From positions 85,675-149,674 of the forward strand of contig CASDTX010000018.1 in NCBI GenBank assembly GCA_949283695.1: a stretch of DNA of 64,000 bases. The letters run 5' to 3'. The stretch's first letter is position 1. Each line of letters begins with the position of its first letter. Under the pieces are notes generated by a model that ran no database searches, was not told the DNA's origin, and was given only the letters and a program-made list of their open reading frames with translations. Of this stretch, positions 1 through 9,500 are shown piece by piece. Source of the stretch: an uncultured Eubacteriales bacterium. GTDB lineage: Bacteria; Bacillota; Clostridia; Lachnospirales; Lachnospiraceae. A program made the translations under genes and the position numbers.

Positions 1-1
1 A

Positions 2-1567
2 CGTGCATTGCAGATCGGAACATTTCATGCGATCTGCCTGAACTTCCTCAAAGACCAGGGAGAAGAGTTCCTTCTCATGGGCGAAGCGGACCAGAGCAGG
101 CTTGCGGAAGAGGCGGCTGCCGATACGGGGTTGTCCATGGGTACGGGGAAGTTCCTGGAGGCGGTATCCCGCAGAAAGTCCGGTATGTGTTCCGCGGAAC
201 CGGGAGAGAATCACGCACTCTGGCAGCAGACTTATGAGGTCTACGAGAGAAGGAAAGCGGAGCAGAAGCTGCTGGACTTTGATGATCTTCTTCTGCGGAC
301 TGCTGAGCGGATCGAGACAGGGCAGGTGAGAGAAGGCTGGGAGAAGCATTTCCACTACTTGATGGTGGATGAATTTCAGGATATCAACCCGGCGCAGTTC
401 CGCCTGGTCAGGCTGTGGAGCAGCGCTGGGAGAGAGCTGTTTGTGATCGGGGATCCGGACCAGTCCATCTATGGATTCCGCGGGGCGGATGCGGCGTGCT
501 TTGAGAAGCTTCAGCAGGAATACCGGGATCTGGAGATCATAGAACTGAGGGAGAATTACCGGTCTTCGCCGCAGATTCTGTCAGCCGCGCAGACGGTGAT
601 CGCCGCAGCCCAGGATACTGCGCAGCCCAGGACTGCGCTTCACCCCAACTGTGGGGAGAATGTTCCTGTGCGGCTTGTACGTGCCGGAAGCGTGATGGGA
701 GAGGCTATTTTCATCGCCAAGGAGATCAACCGTCTGGCCGGAGGGATCGGGATGCTGGAGGCTCATCGAACGGCGTGGGAGACAGATGGGAGAAAGCCCC
801 GGGGATTTGATGAGATTGCTGTGCTCTGCCGGACCCACCGGCAGGGGGAACTGATCGAGAAGTGCCTGCGACAGGAAGGAATCCCTTGCATTGTGGCCGG
901 GCGGGAAGACTTCCTGAAAGACCCTGTGGTTCAGGGAAGTATTGCATTCTTCCGATATCTGGAAGATCCGGCAGATCTCTGTGCCGGCCAGGCGTTCGCG
1001 AAGACTGTCTGGGACCAGGACTGGAATCCATTGACAGAGGAACTGCTCCGGAATCTGGCAGAGAAGTTCCGCCCCCTGTATCAGAAGAAGAAACCGCAGA
1101 AGTTCCTGCATCAATGGATGGAAGAACGGAAGCTGTCGGATCACCCGGCTATGCGGAAGCTTGAACAGATGTCGCTGTTCTGCGACCAGATGAGCGACTT
1201 CCTGAATCTGCTCCGGCTGGGCGTAGAAAGCGATCTGAAGCGGTGCGGGGAGAAGCATTATACATCGGATGCAGTGACGATTATGACGCTGCACGGAGCG
1301 AAAGGGCTGGAATTCCCAGTGACATTTATCTATGGGGCGGAACAGGGGACGATCCCGCTGGAAAGCGAGAAGCATCCGGCAGATAAGGAAGAAGAACGCC
1401 GGCTTTTCTACGTGGGAATGACGAGAGCCAGGGAAGAACTGATCCTGACGACCTCGGGTGAGCTCTCAGAGTTTCTTGCAGACCTCCCGGAAGGACTGAT
1501 TGAGCAGGAGAGCGTAGAGAAGAAGAAAAAGGAAGAAACCTGGCACCAGATGAGCTTGTTTGAGTAA
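2..1567 (+). CDS. UvrD/PcrA-type superfamily 1 DNA helicase, 3' part only
   Basis: The 5' end lies outside the window: the frame is open from base 2 and already contains the TFHA motif within the first ten codons. Visible SF1A helicase motifs in order are DEFQD (Walker B, motif II), GDPDQSIYGFRGAD (motif III), LRENYRS (motif IV), TLHGAKGLEF (motif V) and YVGMTRARE (motif VI). These belong to UvrD/Rep/PcrA 3'-5' helicases that unwind DNA with ATP in repair or replication. Only about 50 residues follow motif VI, fewer than in classical PcrA, and the protein ends in MSLFE. The Walker A motif cannot be checked here. Family assignment is secure; whether it is PcrA itself or another UvrD-like protein is not resolved. 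Confidence 0.93.
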   Translation, partial: RALQIGTFHAICLNFLKDQGEEFLLMGEADQSRLAEEAAADTGLSMGTGKFLEAVSRRKSGMCSAEPGENHALWQQTYEVYERRKAEQKLLDFDDLLLRTAERIETGQVREGWEKHFHYLMVDEFQDINPAQFRLVRLWSSAGRELFVIGDPDQSIYGFRGADAACFEKLQQEYRDLEIIELRENYRSSPQILSAAQTVIAAAQDTAQPRTALHPNCGENVPVRLVRAGSVMGEAIFIAKEINRLAGGIGMLEAHRTAWETDGRKPRGFDEIAVLCRTHRQGELIEKCLRQEGIPCIVAGREDFLKDPVVQGSIAFFRYLEDPADLCAGQAFAKTVWDQDWNPLTEELLRNLAEKFRPLYQKKKPQKFLHQWMEERKLSDHPAMRKLEQMSLFCDQMSDFLNLLRLGVESDLKRCGEKHYTSDAVTIMTLHGAKGLEFPVTFIYGAEQGTIPLESEKHPADKEEERRLFYVGMTRAREELILTTSGELSEFLADLPEGLIEQESVEKKKKEETWHQMSLFE

Positions 1568-1603
1568 AGGCTGACGCTGTCCTTGTACGCTGAAACTGCA
1601 GAG

Positions 1604-1647
1604 AACCGCGGCCCGGATGAAGGAATCCTCTCATCCGGGCCGCGGTT
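1604..1647. terminator. Strong hairpin between convergent helicase and glucuronidase genes
   Basis: A perfect 17-bp inverted repeat (AACCGCGGCCCGGATGA and its complement) with a 10-nt loop lies between two convergent genes. There is no long T run on either side, so it may act as a bidirectional terminator or mRNA 3'-end stabiliser. Confidence 0.7.
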
Positions 1648-1702
1648 TATGAAAATATGGCAGAAAAGTTAGTTATCTTTCGAAATAAATGTGGGTTTTG
1701 CT

Positions 1703-3520
1703 TTATTTTTTATAATCCAGGGGGAGTGACTCCCATCTCTGTTTTAACTTATAAGCGACATCCTTGGGCTGGCGCTGGCGGGTGAAGACACCTTTCTTAT
1801 TTCCGTTGACACGCATGATGCCTTCTGTGGTCTGGAAGTCGGCAAAGTTCCAGATCTGCTCGCCTTTGATAAAGTCGTAAGAATCGAATACTTCATGGGT
1901 CATATCCAGGTATTCGTTCTGATATTCCTGGCTCCACATAACAGACGGAAGTTTGTGCTCAGAAGCAAGGGTATCAGCGCCGTACTCTGTGAAAATAAAC
2001 GGTTTGTTCAGATTCAGGGCTTTCCAGCCGTCCATCTCTTTGCGGAACATTACCTCTGCGGTACAGATCTCATTTCCGCCGCATACATACCAGCCGTAGT
2101 AGCGGTTCAGGGCAACAATATCGCTGAACTGATAGCATTTACACTTGTCCGGCGTGGAATTCATGACGAGCGCGAATGTACGCGGACGTTTCTGGATATC
2201 CAGTTCGTGTGCTCTGTCAAACACAGCCTTGAAATACGGAACTGCAGAGTCATTTGTCGTCTCAGGCTCATTCAGCAGGCTCCATGCGATGACGCAGGGA
2301 TGATTCTTGTCTCTTGTGATCATCTCCTCGACTGCTTTCAGGTGCGCTTTGAGGAGAATTGGCGTTGTCTCCTTCTCGAAGAAAGCGGTCTGTTTCCCGG
2401 TGCTTGCCTCCATGAAGTTCATCAGACTTTCGAAGAGTCCGACTGCCGGAACCTCGTCAATGATCAGGAAGCCTTCCCGGTCTGCCATCTGATAGATCTC
2501 CTCACTGTACGGATAGTGAGAGGTTCTGAAGGAGTTTGCGCCGATCCATTTCATAAGTTCAAAGTCACGTTTCATCATTCCGATATTGAAGCCGCGGCCT
2601 AGAATGTCACTGTCCTCATGTTTGCCGAACCCTCTGAGATAGACAGGCTCACCGTTGATCAGGATGCTTGTGTCCTTTACCTCTACTGTGCGGATTCCGA
2701 TTTCCTGAGTATATTCATCAATAATATCCGCATCGTCCACGATCCGTACTACAAGGGTATAGAGGTATGCATTGCGTACTTTCCACAGGTGGGCGTCAGC
2801 AACTTCCAGGACGCCTTCCTTGCCATTGCCTTCTGCAGCTTTCGTTCCGTCTGCATCCAGAAGTTCTACAACAACCGGAGATTCGCCGGTGGTATGTACG
2901 GTGTAGTAAACTTTGGCATTGCTTCCGTCCAGCTCATAGTTCAGATCCAGATCGAAAACAGATTCTTTCGGAATTGCAGTCAGATAAACAGATCTCTGCA
3001 GACCGGAGTAGTTAAAGAAGTCAAAATAAGGTTTGCACATCTTTTTCCCGTTGGGAAGTGTGATGGTCTGACCGCAGGGAATGTTGGTTACGGTCAGTTC
3101 GTTGTTGACTTTGACAACGACTTTATTCCATGCATTATACCGGACAATGTCGGTCGCGTCTGCACAGAAGGGAAGAAAGCCGCCTTCGTGTTCTGCGGTC
3201 TGAATTCCGTTTACATACACAACCGCTCTGTGTGTGGCAGCGCCGAAGCGCACCTGGATCTGCTGTCCCTCCCATTCACCCGGGACGAAGACTTCTTTCT
3301 CATACCAGAAGTCACCGGCATACTCGCGGATGTCTTTCTCAGTGTAGAAATCCTGGAAACTTGCGGGAACGGGAATGACTTCCTGGCCGGGAATTCCGTT
3401 CTGCCAGTTTTCACTTTCTCCGACAGCCTTCTCATCCAGGCAGAACTTCCACATACCGTCCAGGGAAACCGCCCGGCGGGACACTGTGTTGCGAGGATAC
3501 AGCATTGAATACTCTAACAT
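1703..3520 (-). CDS. uidA: Beta-glucuronidase (GH2)
   Basis: 605 residues, close to the 603 of E. coli GusA. The GH2 layout is visible: N-terminal sugar-binding domain, immunoglobulin-like domain, C-terminal TIM barrel. The acid/base glutamate is in NEPE (E418) and the nucleophile in TEYG (E512). The NxK pair that recognises the glucuronate carboxylate is present in GNKKG (N574, K576), which argues for glucuronidase rather than galactosidase. The NRYYGWYV stretch is also typical. An insertion of about 30 residues near 362-395 matches the place of the Loop 1 region of gut glucuronidases that act on small conjugates. No signal peptide, so cytoplasmic. Start: ATG at 3520 with AAAGGAGGT nine bases upstream. 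It is transcribed away from an AraC-type regulator that probably controls it. Confidence 0.95.
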   Translation of the reverse strand: MLEYSMLYPRNTVSRRAVSLDGMWKFCLDEKAVGESENWQNGIPGQEVIPVPASFQDFYTEKDIREYAGDFWYEKEVFVPGEWEGQQIQVRFGAATHRAVVYVNGIQTAEHEGGFLPFCADATDIVRYNAWNKVVVKVNNELTVTNIPCGQTITLPNGKKMCKPYFDFFNYSGLQRSVYLTAIPKESVFDLDLNYELDGSNAKVYYTVHTTGESPVVVELLDADGTKAAEGNGKEGVLEVADAHLWKVRNAYLYTLVVRIVDDADIIDEYTQEIGIRTVEVKDTSILINGEPVYLRGFGKHEDSDILGRGFNIGMMKRDFELMKWIGANSFRTSHYPYSEEIYQMADREGFLIIDEVPAVGLFESLMNFMEASTGKQTAFFEKETTPILLKAHLKAVEEMITRDKNHPCVIAWSLLNEPETTNDSAVPYFKAVFDRAHELDIQKRPRTFALVMNSTPDKCKCYQFSDIVALNRYYGWYVCGGNEICTAEVMFRKEMDGWKALNLNKPFIFTEYGADTLASEHKLPSVMWSQEYQNEYLDMTHEVFDSYDFIKGEQIWNFADFQTTEGIMRVNGNKKGVFTRQRQPKDVAYKLKQRWESLPLDYKK

Positions 3521-3542
3521 TTGATTACCTCCTTTTGATTGA

Positions 3543-3590
3543 CCGCGGCAGAATGAAGATACGGAGCTGCCGTCTGCAAGACTGCCGCGG
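3543..3590 (-). promoter_or_regulatory. Leader hairpin in front of uidA
   Basis: CCGCGGCAG at 3543-3551 and its complement at 3582-3590 can form a GC-rich stem in the uidA leader, with a second small stem inside. It ends about 20 bases before the ribosome binding site, so it could affect mRNA stability or translation. Confidence 0.4.
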
Positions 3591-3607
3591 CTCTTATTAA
3601 CCGTAGT

Positions 3608-3622
3608 CTATCTCTGAGATAG
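3608..3622. promoter_or_regulatory. Operator-like palindrome between uidA and araC-type gene
   Basis: CTATCTC-T-GAGATAG is a perfect 7+7 palindrome in the divergent intergenic region, about 90 bases upstream of uidA. A transcription factor site is inferred; the AraC-type neighbour is not the only possible binder, since AraC proteins more often use direct repeats. Confidence 0.4.
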
Positions 3623-3673
3623 AAATTATGTGAGGATAATTTTTTGAGAAACTTGTATAGTTTTTTGATGACC

Positions 3674-3703
3674 TTGCAAGAAACACAAAATTGTACGATA
3701 ATA
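3674..3703 (+). promoter_or_regulatory. Promoter for the AraC-type regulator
   Basis: TTGCAA at 3674-3679, 18-base spacer, GATAAT at 3698-3703. Transcription would start near 3710, which excludes the upstream TTG codon at 3691 as the start of the regulator gene. Confidence 0.5.
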
Positions 3704-3750
3704 GAAAATATAGTATGATTTTGATCATGAAAGGACAGGAAATACCGCTT

Positions 3751-4989
3751 ATGATATATGAAAGGGAACTTGTTTTTTTTGAAAAGCTGCTGGATAATTT
3801 CCATCTGGCACATACGATTGTCACACCGGAGACACAGGAGATCCCGGAGTGTTCCAGAGGTGTGTACCGCCTGGTAGAGTGGAAACCGGAATATATGAGG
3901 CGGCTCTGGGAAAAGAGAAAGGTATATGAAGATCATGTGATATACAGGATCAGTTCGGTTTTTATGTACCGATATCTTCTCTTTCGCCTGCCGGACAGGG
4001 AGGAGGAAGCATTTATGCTCATCGGTCCCTACATGCTCACCGCAGTCAGTAAGGAGATGCTGTTCCGCATTGTGGAGAAGACGGCGCTTCCGGAGAAGTA
4101 TTTCCAGAGGCTTCAGAAGTGTTTCGCAGGAATCCCGAAAGTTTCGGAAGAAAGTGTGCTCCTGTCAATGATGAATGTATTCGGCGAGACAATCTGGGGA
4201 AGTATGGACCGATTCCGCCTGGAGGATATGAACAACGAATATATCCCGGAATTTGATCCTCTTGAAAAGAGTCCGCTGAACCGGGAAGTTGACGAAGTTC
4301 CGCAGGTCATGAAGATTCTGGAAGAACGATACCTGGAGGAAAACAGGATTATTCAGGCAGTGGCAAAAGGGCAGACGCACAAGGCAGAGGCTTATATGAA
4401 TGGGGTCAGCCTGCAGTGGCTGGAGCCAAGGGCAGCGGATCCCATCAGAAATATGAAAAACTATTTGATCGTATTTAATACACTTCTCCGCAAAGCGGTG
4501 GAGACTGCGGATGTTCATCCCATACATATTGACGGGCTTTCATCGGGGTTCGCGCACAAGATTGAAACCGTCACAGGAGAGAACGGGGCAGCGGCGCTTC
4601 GCAAAGAAATGGTAAGAAAGTACTGCCTGCTGGTGAAGAATCATTCCATGAAAGGATATTCACTCCTCGTAAGAAAAGTGCTGACCCAGATCGACTCCGA
4701 CCTGACCGCGGATCTGAGCCTTCGGGCACTGGCGGCCCAGCTTCAGGTGAACGCAAGCTATCTGTCAGCACTCTTCAAAAAGGAGACCGGCAAGACGCTG
4801 ACAGAGTATGTGAACGGGAAACGGATCGAGCAGGCGATCTTCCTTCTGAATTCGACGAACCTTCAGATTCAGACGGTGGCACAGTACTGCGGACTTCCGG
4901 ATGTGAATTATTTTACAAAACTCTTTAAGAAGATGGTCGGAAAGACGCCCCGGGAGTATCGTGAGAGCATTCATCTGCAGCAGCCGTAG
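3751..4989 (+). CDS. AraC/XylS-family transcriptional regulator
   Basis: The last 100 residues are a standard AraC-type double helix-turn-helix: the stretch from LSLRALAAQLQVNASYLSALF through VNYFTKLFKK and the KTPREYR ending are diagnostic. The N-terminal 300 residues show no conserved domain I can name and may bind an effector. Start chosen at ATG 3751 (412 residues), with AGGA ten bases upstream and a promoter that would begin transcription near 3710; an ATG at 3715 would leave almost no leader. The gene is divergent from uidA, so it is probably the local activator responding to glucuronides or a breakdown product. That function is inferred from position only. Confidence 0.88.
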   Translation: MIYERELVFFEKLLDNFHLAHTIVTPETQEIPECSRGVYRLVEWKPEYMRRLWEKRKVYEDHVIYRISSVFMYRYLLFRLPDREEEAFMLIGPYMLTAVSKEMLFRIVEKTALPEKYFQRLQKCFAGIPKVSEESVLLSMMNVFGETIWGSMDRFRLEDMNNEYIPEFDPLEKSPLNREVDEVPQVMKILEERYLEENRIIQAVAKGQTHKAEAYMNGVSLQWLEPRAADPIRNMKNYLIVFNTLLRKAVETADVHPIHIDGLSSGFAHKIETVTGENGAAALRKEMVRKYCLLVKNHSMKGYSLLVRKVLTQIDSDLTADLSLRALAAQLQVNASYLSALFKKETGKTLTEYVNGKRIEQAIFLLNSTNLQIQTVAQYCGLPDVNYFTKLFKKMVGKTPREYRESIHLQQP

Positions 4990-5038
4990 AAAGCCTGAAA
5001 GAGGCGCCCGAAAGAACGGAGATATTTTGGAAATAAGA

Positions 5039-5067
5039 TTGTCAAACAGATGAAAAGTCACTATAAT
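5039..5067 (+). promoter_or_regulatory. Promoter upstream of the CvfB-like gene
   Basis: TTGTCA at 5039-5044, 17-base spacer, TATAAT at 5062-5067. It lies about 125 bases upstream of the start codon. A second TTGACA at 5085-5090 with TAGATT 17 bases on is a weaker alternative. Confidence 0.55.
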
Positions 5068-5192
5068 CGAAGAGAGCAGAAAGCGTTGACAACGGTCCCG
5101 TGATCCATTAGATTATATACGATGTAGGATAATGTCAGACAGCGCAGACGAGTTTCTGGAAGTCTGTCTTGAAAGAAGGAGAAAAGTCAGAT

Positions 5193-6020
5193 ATGAAATT
5201 AGGAGAAAAGCAGGTGCTTACTGTCGTGAAGATCGTGGACTTCGGAGTGTACCTGGGAAATGATGAGGAGCGGGTTCTGCTCCCGAAGAAGCAGGTCCCC
5301 AAAGGGATTGAAGTGGGCGATCCGATCGAAGTATTCTTATATAAAGATTCCTCGGACCGTATGATTGCGACGACCAATGAGCCCAGGCTGACTCTGGGGA
5401 AACTGGCAGTTCTGGAAGTCGTAGACGTGGGAAGGGCAGGCGCTTTCCTTGACTGGGGGCTGGAGAAAGATCTGCTCCTGCCATTCCGAGAGCAGACCGT
5501 GAAAGTAGAGAAGGGCGACCGCTGCCTGGTGAGCCTTTATATAGACAAAAGCGGACGGCTCTGTTCCACAATGAAAGTGTACCCGCAGCTTTGCACAGAC
5601 TCACCGTACAAGAAAGATGATATCGTGACCGGGACGGTCTATGAGATCAGCCGGGAGTTCGGCGTATTCGTGGCCGTAGACAATCAATATTCGGCGCTGA
5701 TTCCCCGGCGGGAGGTGTATGGCAGGATGCAGATCGGCCAGCAGGTGGAAGCACGTGTGGCTGCGGTCAAAGCAGACGGCAAGCTGGATCTGAGTGTGCG
5801 CGGGAAGATCCCGGAACAGATGGACATGGACGCGCAGCGGATCATGGAACAGATCGAGAAGAACAAGGGCTGTCTGCCATTCACAGATAAGGCAGATCCG
5901 GAGACGATTAAAGCAGAGCTCGGGATGAGTAAGGCTGCATTTAAGCGGGCTGTGGGAAGACTGCTGAAGCAGGGCAAGATCGAGATCAACGCAGAGCAGG
6001 AAAAGATCCGGAAACGCTGA
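5193..6020 (+). CDS. CvfB-like S1-domain RNA-binding protein
   Basis: 275 residues with repeated S1-like beta-barrel segments (VVKIVDFGVYLGN near the N-terminus, VVDVGRAGAFLDWGLEKDLLLP next, then TGTVYEISREFGVFVAVDNQYSALIP) and a C-terminal winged-helix part ending in AVGRLLKQGKIEI. This order is that of the CvfB/YitL family, RNA-binding proteins that affect virulence-gene expression in staphylococci. The start is ATG 5193, preceded by AGAAGGAGA; the upstream TTG at 5169 would place that sequence inside the gene. It stands alone with its own promoter. The RNA target is unknown. Confidence 0.88.
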   Translation: MKLGEKQVLTVVKIVDFGVYLGNDEERVLLPKKQVPKGIEVGDPIEVFLYKDSSDRMIATTNEPRLTLGKLAVLEVVDVGRAGAFLDWGLEKDLLLPFREQTVKVEKGDRCLVSLYIDKSGRLCSTMKVYPQLCTDSPYKKDDIVTGTVYEISREFGVFVAVDNQYSALIPRREVYGRMQIGQQVEARVAAVKADGKLDLSVRGKIPEQMDMDAQRIMEQIEKNKGCLPFTDKADPETIKAELGMSKAAFKRAVGRLLKQGKIEINAEQEKIRKR

Positions 6021-6086
6021 GGAGCAGGCGGCGGTGATCACGAACAGGTACTGGCGGCAGCGCTGTGGCTGTGACCGAGAAAGCGC

Positions 6087-6115
6087 TTTTCAATCCCGGG
6101 AAAATCAGTTATAAT
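6087..6115 (+). promoter_or_regulatory. Possible promoter for the 79-residue ORF
   Basis: TATAAT at 6110-6115 with a weak TTTTCA 17 bases upstream (6087-6092). The 25-bp dispersed repeat begins 12 bases downstream, so this repeat would lie in the transcript leader. Confidence 0.4.
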
Positions 6116-6126
6116 AGCGTTAGTGC

Positions 6127-6151
6127 AGCGTCGGTGTACAAGGGGCAATAC
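6127..6151 (+). repeat. 25-bp dispersed repeat, copy 1
   Basis: Reverse-complemented, this matches 41197-41221 at 24 of 25 positions; a shorter, more diverged copy is at 29493-29515. The shared core on this strand is AGCGTCGGTGTA. All copies are outside genes. Confidence 0.75.
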
Positions 6152-6189
6152 TGATGCCAATCAGTAGAGAAACAGAAAGAGAGCAGAAT

Positions 6190-6429
6190 ATGAAAGTTCA
6201 GGATATCACAGATATAGACGGTTTTTTCAAAGCAGTTGATGCGTGCAGGGGCAGGGTGGAGCTTGTGACCGAAGAAGGAGACAGGCTGAACCTGAAGTCC
6301 AAACTGTCCCAGTATATTTTCATGGCGGGAATCTTTTCCAATGGAGATCTTCCGGAGCTGGAGATCATCGCGTGTGAAAAAGCGGATGCTGACAGACTCC
6401 TGGACTTTGTCGTAAAGAGTGCGGAATAG
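6190..6429 (+). CDS. Small conserved-looking protein of unknown function
   Basis: 79 residues from ATG 6190 (MKVQDITDIDGFFKAVD...). It is acidic, has no membrane segment and no motif I recognise; the alternation of helices and strands looks like a small folded domain. It sits just upstream of dnaE with its own candidate promoter. An earlier in-frame ATG at 6154 would add 12 residues and has AAGGGG nine bases upstream, so the start is uncertain. Codon use resembles neighbouring genes, which favours a real gene. Confidence 0.6.
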   Translation: MKVQDITDIDGFFKAVDACRGRVELVTEEGDRLNLKSKLSQYIFMAGIFSNGDLPELEIIACEKADADRLLDFVVKSAE

Positions 6430-6507
6430 CGCAGAACCAAAGGAAAACGCAAGAGGGCAGTTCCTGCAGGGGACGGCCCTCTTCAATATTGTGAAGAAAC
6501 TGTGAAC

Positions 6508-6541
6508 GGGGACAGGCACTTTTGCAAAAGTGCCTGTCCCC
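6508..6541. repeat. Perfect 34-bp palindrome, REP-like
   Basis: Left arm GGGGACAGGCACTTTTG is followed directly by its exact complement, with no loop. It is related in sequence to the 44-bp palindrome at 57281-57324 (shared core CAGGCAC and TTTTGCAAAA). It lies 26 bases before dnaE and could also fold in RNA. Similar GGGGACAGGCAC-type palindromes are, from general knowledge, widespread in clostridial genomes. Confidence 0.8.
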
Positions 6542-6567
6542 AATGAATCAACCATCGGAGGTGAAAG

Positions 6568-9500
6568 ATGAGTTTTGTACATTTGCATGTCCACACGGAG
6601 TACAGTCTTCTGGACGGATCGAACAAGATTAAAGAATATGTCTCTCGTGTGAAGGAGCTGGGGATGGACAGCGCGGCTATCACGGATCACGGGGTGATGT
6701 ACGGTGTGATTGATTTCTACCGGGAGGCGCGCAGGCAGGGGATTAACCCGATTCTGGGCTGTGAGGTTTATGTGGCTCCGCACTCCCGGTTCGACCGTGA
6801 GGTTACCGGCGGGGATGACAGGTATTACCATCTTGTGCTTCTTGCGGAGAATAATGAAGGGTATGCGAATCTGATGAAGATTGTATCCAAGGGGTTTGTA
6901 GAGGGATATTATTATAAGCCCCGCGTGGATAAGGAGCTTTTGCGGCAGTATCATACGGGGCTGATTGCGTTAAGTGCCTGCCTGGCCGGGGAAGTCCAGC
7001 GCTATATTGTGAAGGGGCTGTATGATGAGGCGAAGAAGACCGCGCTGGAATATCAGGAGATCTTCGGCGAGGGGAATTATTTCCTGGAACTGCAGGACCA
7101 CGGGATACCGGATCAGGCGCTTGTGAATCAGCAGCTGCTCAAGATGTCCCGGGAAACGGGAATCGGTCTTGTCGCGACCAATGATGTCCACTATACGTAT
7201 GCAGAAGACGCCAAGCCGCATGACATCCTGCTCTGTATCCAGACGGGCAAGAAGCTTACGGATGAGAACCGGATGCGCTATGAGGGCGGACAGTATTATG
7301 TGAAATCTCCGGAGGAGATGGAGAAGATCTTTCCGTATGCGCTGGAAGCTCTGGATAATACCCAGAGGATTGCGGACCGGTGCCATGTGGAGATCGAGTT
7401 TGGGGTGACCAAGCTGCCGAAATACGATGTGCCGGGGGGAATGACGTCCTGGGAATATCTGCAGAAACTCTGCTACGAGGGATTGGAGCGGCGCTACGGG
7501 AACCCCACGCAGGAGTTAAAAGACCGGCTGGCGTATGAGCTGGACACGATCCAGAATATGGGGTACGTGGATTATTTCCTTATTGTATGGGATTTCATCA
7601 AATACGCCAAAGATCATGGGATCGCAGTTGGCCCCGGCCGTGGATCGGCGGCCGGCAGTATTGTTTCTTATTGTCTGGGGATCACCACGATTGACCCTAT
7701 CCGCTATCAGCTCCTTTTCGAGCGTTTCCTGAATCCGGAGCGAGTGTCCATGCCGGATATCGACGTGGACTTCTGCTTTGAGCGCAGGCAGGAAGTGATC
7801 GATTATGTGGTGCGCAAGTACGGGAAGGACCGGGTGGTGCAGATCGTCACATTTGGAACGCTGGCAGCCCGCGGTGTGATCCGCGATGTGGGCCGGGTTA
7901 TGGATCTGCCGTATGCATTTGTAGACTCGATTGCCAAGATGATCCCGCAGGAGCTCAATATTACGATTGACAAAGCGCTGAAGGAGAATTCCGAGCTGAG
8001 ACGGACGTATGAAAGCGACGCCCAGGTGAAGAATCTGATCGACATGGCGAAACGTCTGGAAGGACTCCCAAGGCACAGTTCTATGCATGCGGCGGGCGTG
8101 GTGATCAGTCAGAAATCCGTGGATGAGTACGTTCCCCTCTCAAGAGCGGCAGACGGGACGATTACTACCCAGTTCACGATGACCACACTGGAAGAACTGG
8201 GACTGCTGAAGATGGACTTCCTGGGGCTGCGGACACTGACGGTGATTCAGAATGCAGTCAATATGGCCAGAAAGAAAGATCCGTCCATTCAGATGGAACA
8301 GCTTGACTACAATGACCAGGCTGTCATGGATTATATCGGAACCGGGAAGACAGACGGGATCTTCCAGCTGGAAAGCGCGGGGATGAAGAGCTTCATGAAA
8401 GAGCTGAAGCCGCACAGCCTGGAAGACATCATAGCCGGAATCTCTCTGTACCGTCCGGGTCCCATGGATTTTATCCCTCAGTATATTAAGGGGAAGAACG
8501 ATGCTGCCTCGGTCACTTACGACTGCCCGCAGCTGAAGCCCATCCTGGAGCCGACATATGGATGTATCGTTTACCAGGAGCAGGTTATGCAGATCGTGCG
8601 GGATCTGGGCGGGTATACGCTGGGACGAAGCGACCTTCTGCGCCGCGCCATGTCGAAGAAAAAGGGCGACGTCATGCGCAAGGAGCGCCAGATCTTCGTC
8701 TACGGAGATGAAGCGACCAACGTGGCAGGATGCGTGAAGAACGGAATTGATGAGAAAACAGCCAATAAGATCTATGATGAGATGATCGATTTCGCCAAAT
8801 ATGCTTTTAACAAGTCCCATGCAGCGGCCTACGCTGTCGTGGCATATCAGACAGCCTGGCTGAAATATTATTATCCGGTAGAGTTTATGGCGGCGCTGAT
8901 GACTTCCGTGATTGAAAATCCGCCCAAAGTGGCAGAATATATCTATGCCTGCCGGCAGATGGACATCCAGATCCTGCCTCCGGATATTAATAAAGGTGAG
9001 GCAGACTTCTCAGTGGACGGCAGGAATATCCGCTACGGACTTGCCGCCATCAAGAGTATCGGGCGGCCGGTTGTGCAGGCAGTGATCGAGGAGCGCAAGG
9101 CCTACGGACCGTTCAAGAACCTGGAAGACTTCATCACACGTCTCTCGGCCAAAGACGTGCTGAACAAGCGGGCAATTGAGAACCTGATCAAGGCAGGTGC
9201 GCTGGATACGCTGGGGGGCACGCGGAAACAGTTTATGACCGTCTATGTGCAGATCGTGGATCATGTCAACCAGGAGAAGAAGTATTCCATGTCCGGCCAG
9301 ATGAGCCTCTTCGATCTTGTGGCGGAAGACCAGAAAGAGCAGTTTCAGATCCGGATGCCCGATGTGGGAGAGTACGCCAAGGAGAATCTGCTGGCATTCG
9401 AGAAGGAAGTGCTGGGAATCTATATCAGCGGACATCCGCTGGAGCAGTACGAAGAGAAGTGGCGTAAGACGATCTCTGCAACCACACTGGATTTCCAGCC

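Noticed and set aside
581-1375. Long minus-strand open frame of 264 codons inside the helicase gene
   Set aside because: It overlaps a gene with all SF1 helicase motifs, starts without a ribosome binding site and shows no recognisable protein features; a shadow of the codon bias.
1571-1596. Possible further copy of the 25-bp repeat (TTGTACGCTGA)
   Set aside because: Only about ten bases agree with the core; too short to count.
1895-3508. Long plus-strand open frames opposite uidA
   Set aside because: uidA has all catalytic residues and a strong ribosome binding site on the minus strand; the plus-strand frames have none of these.
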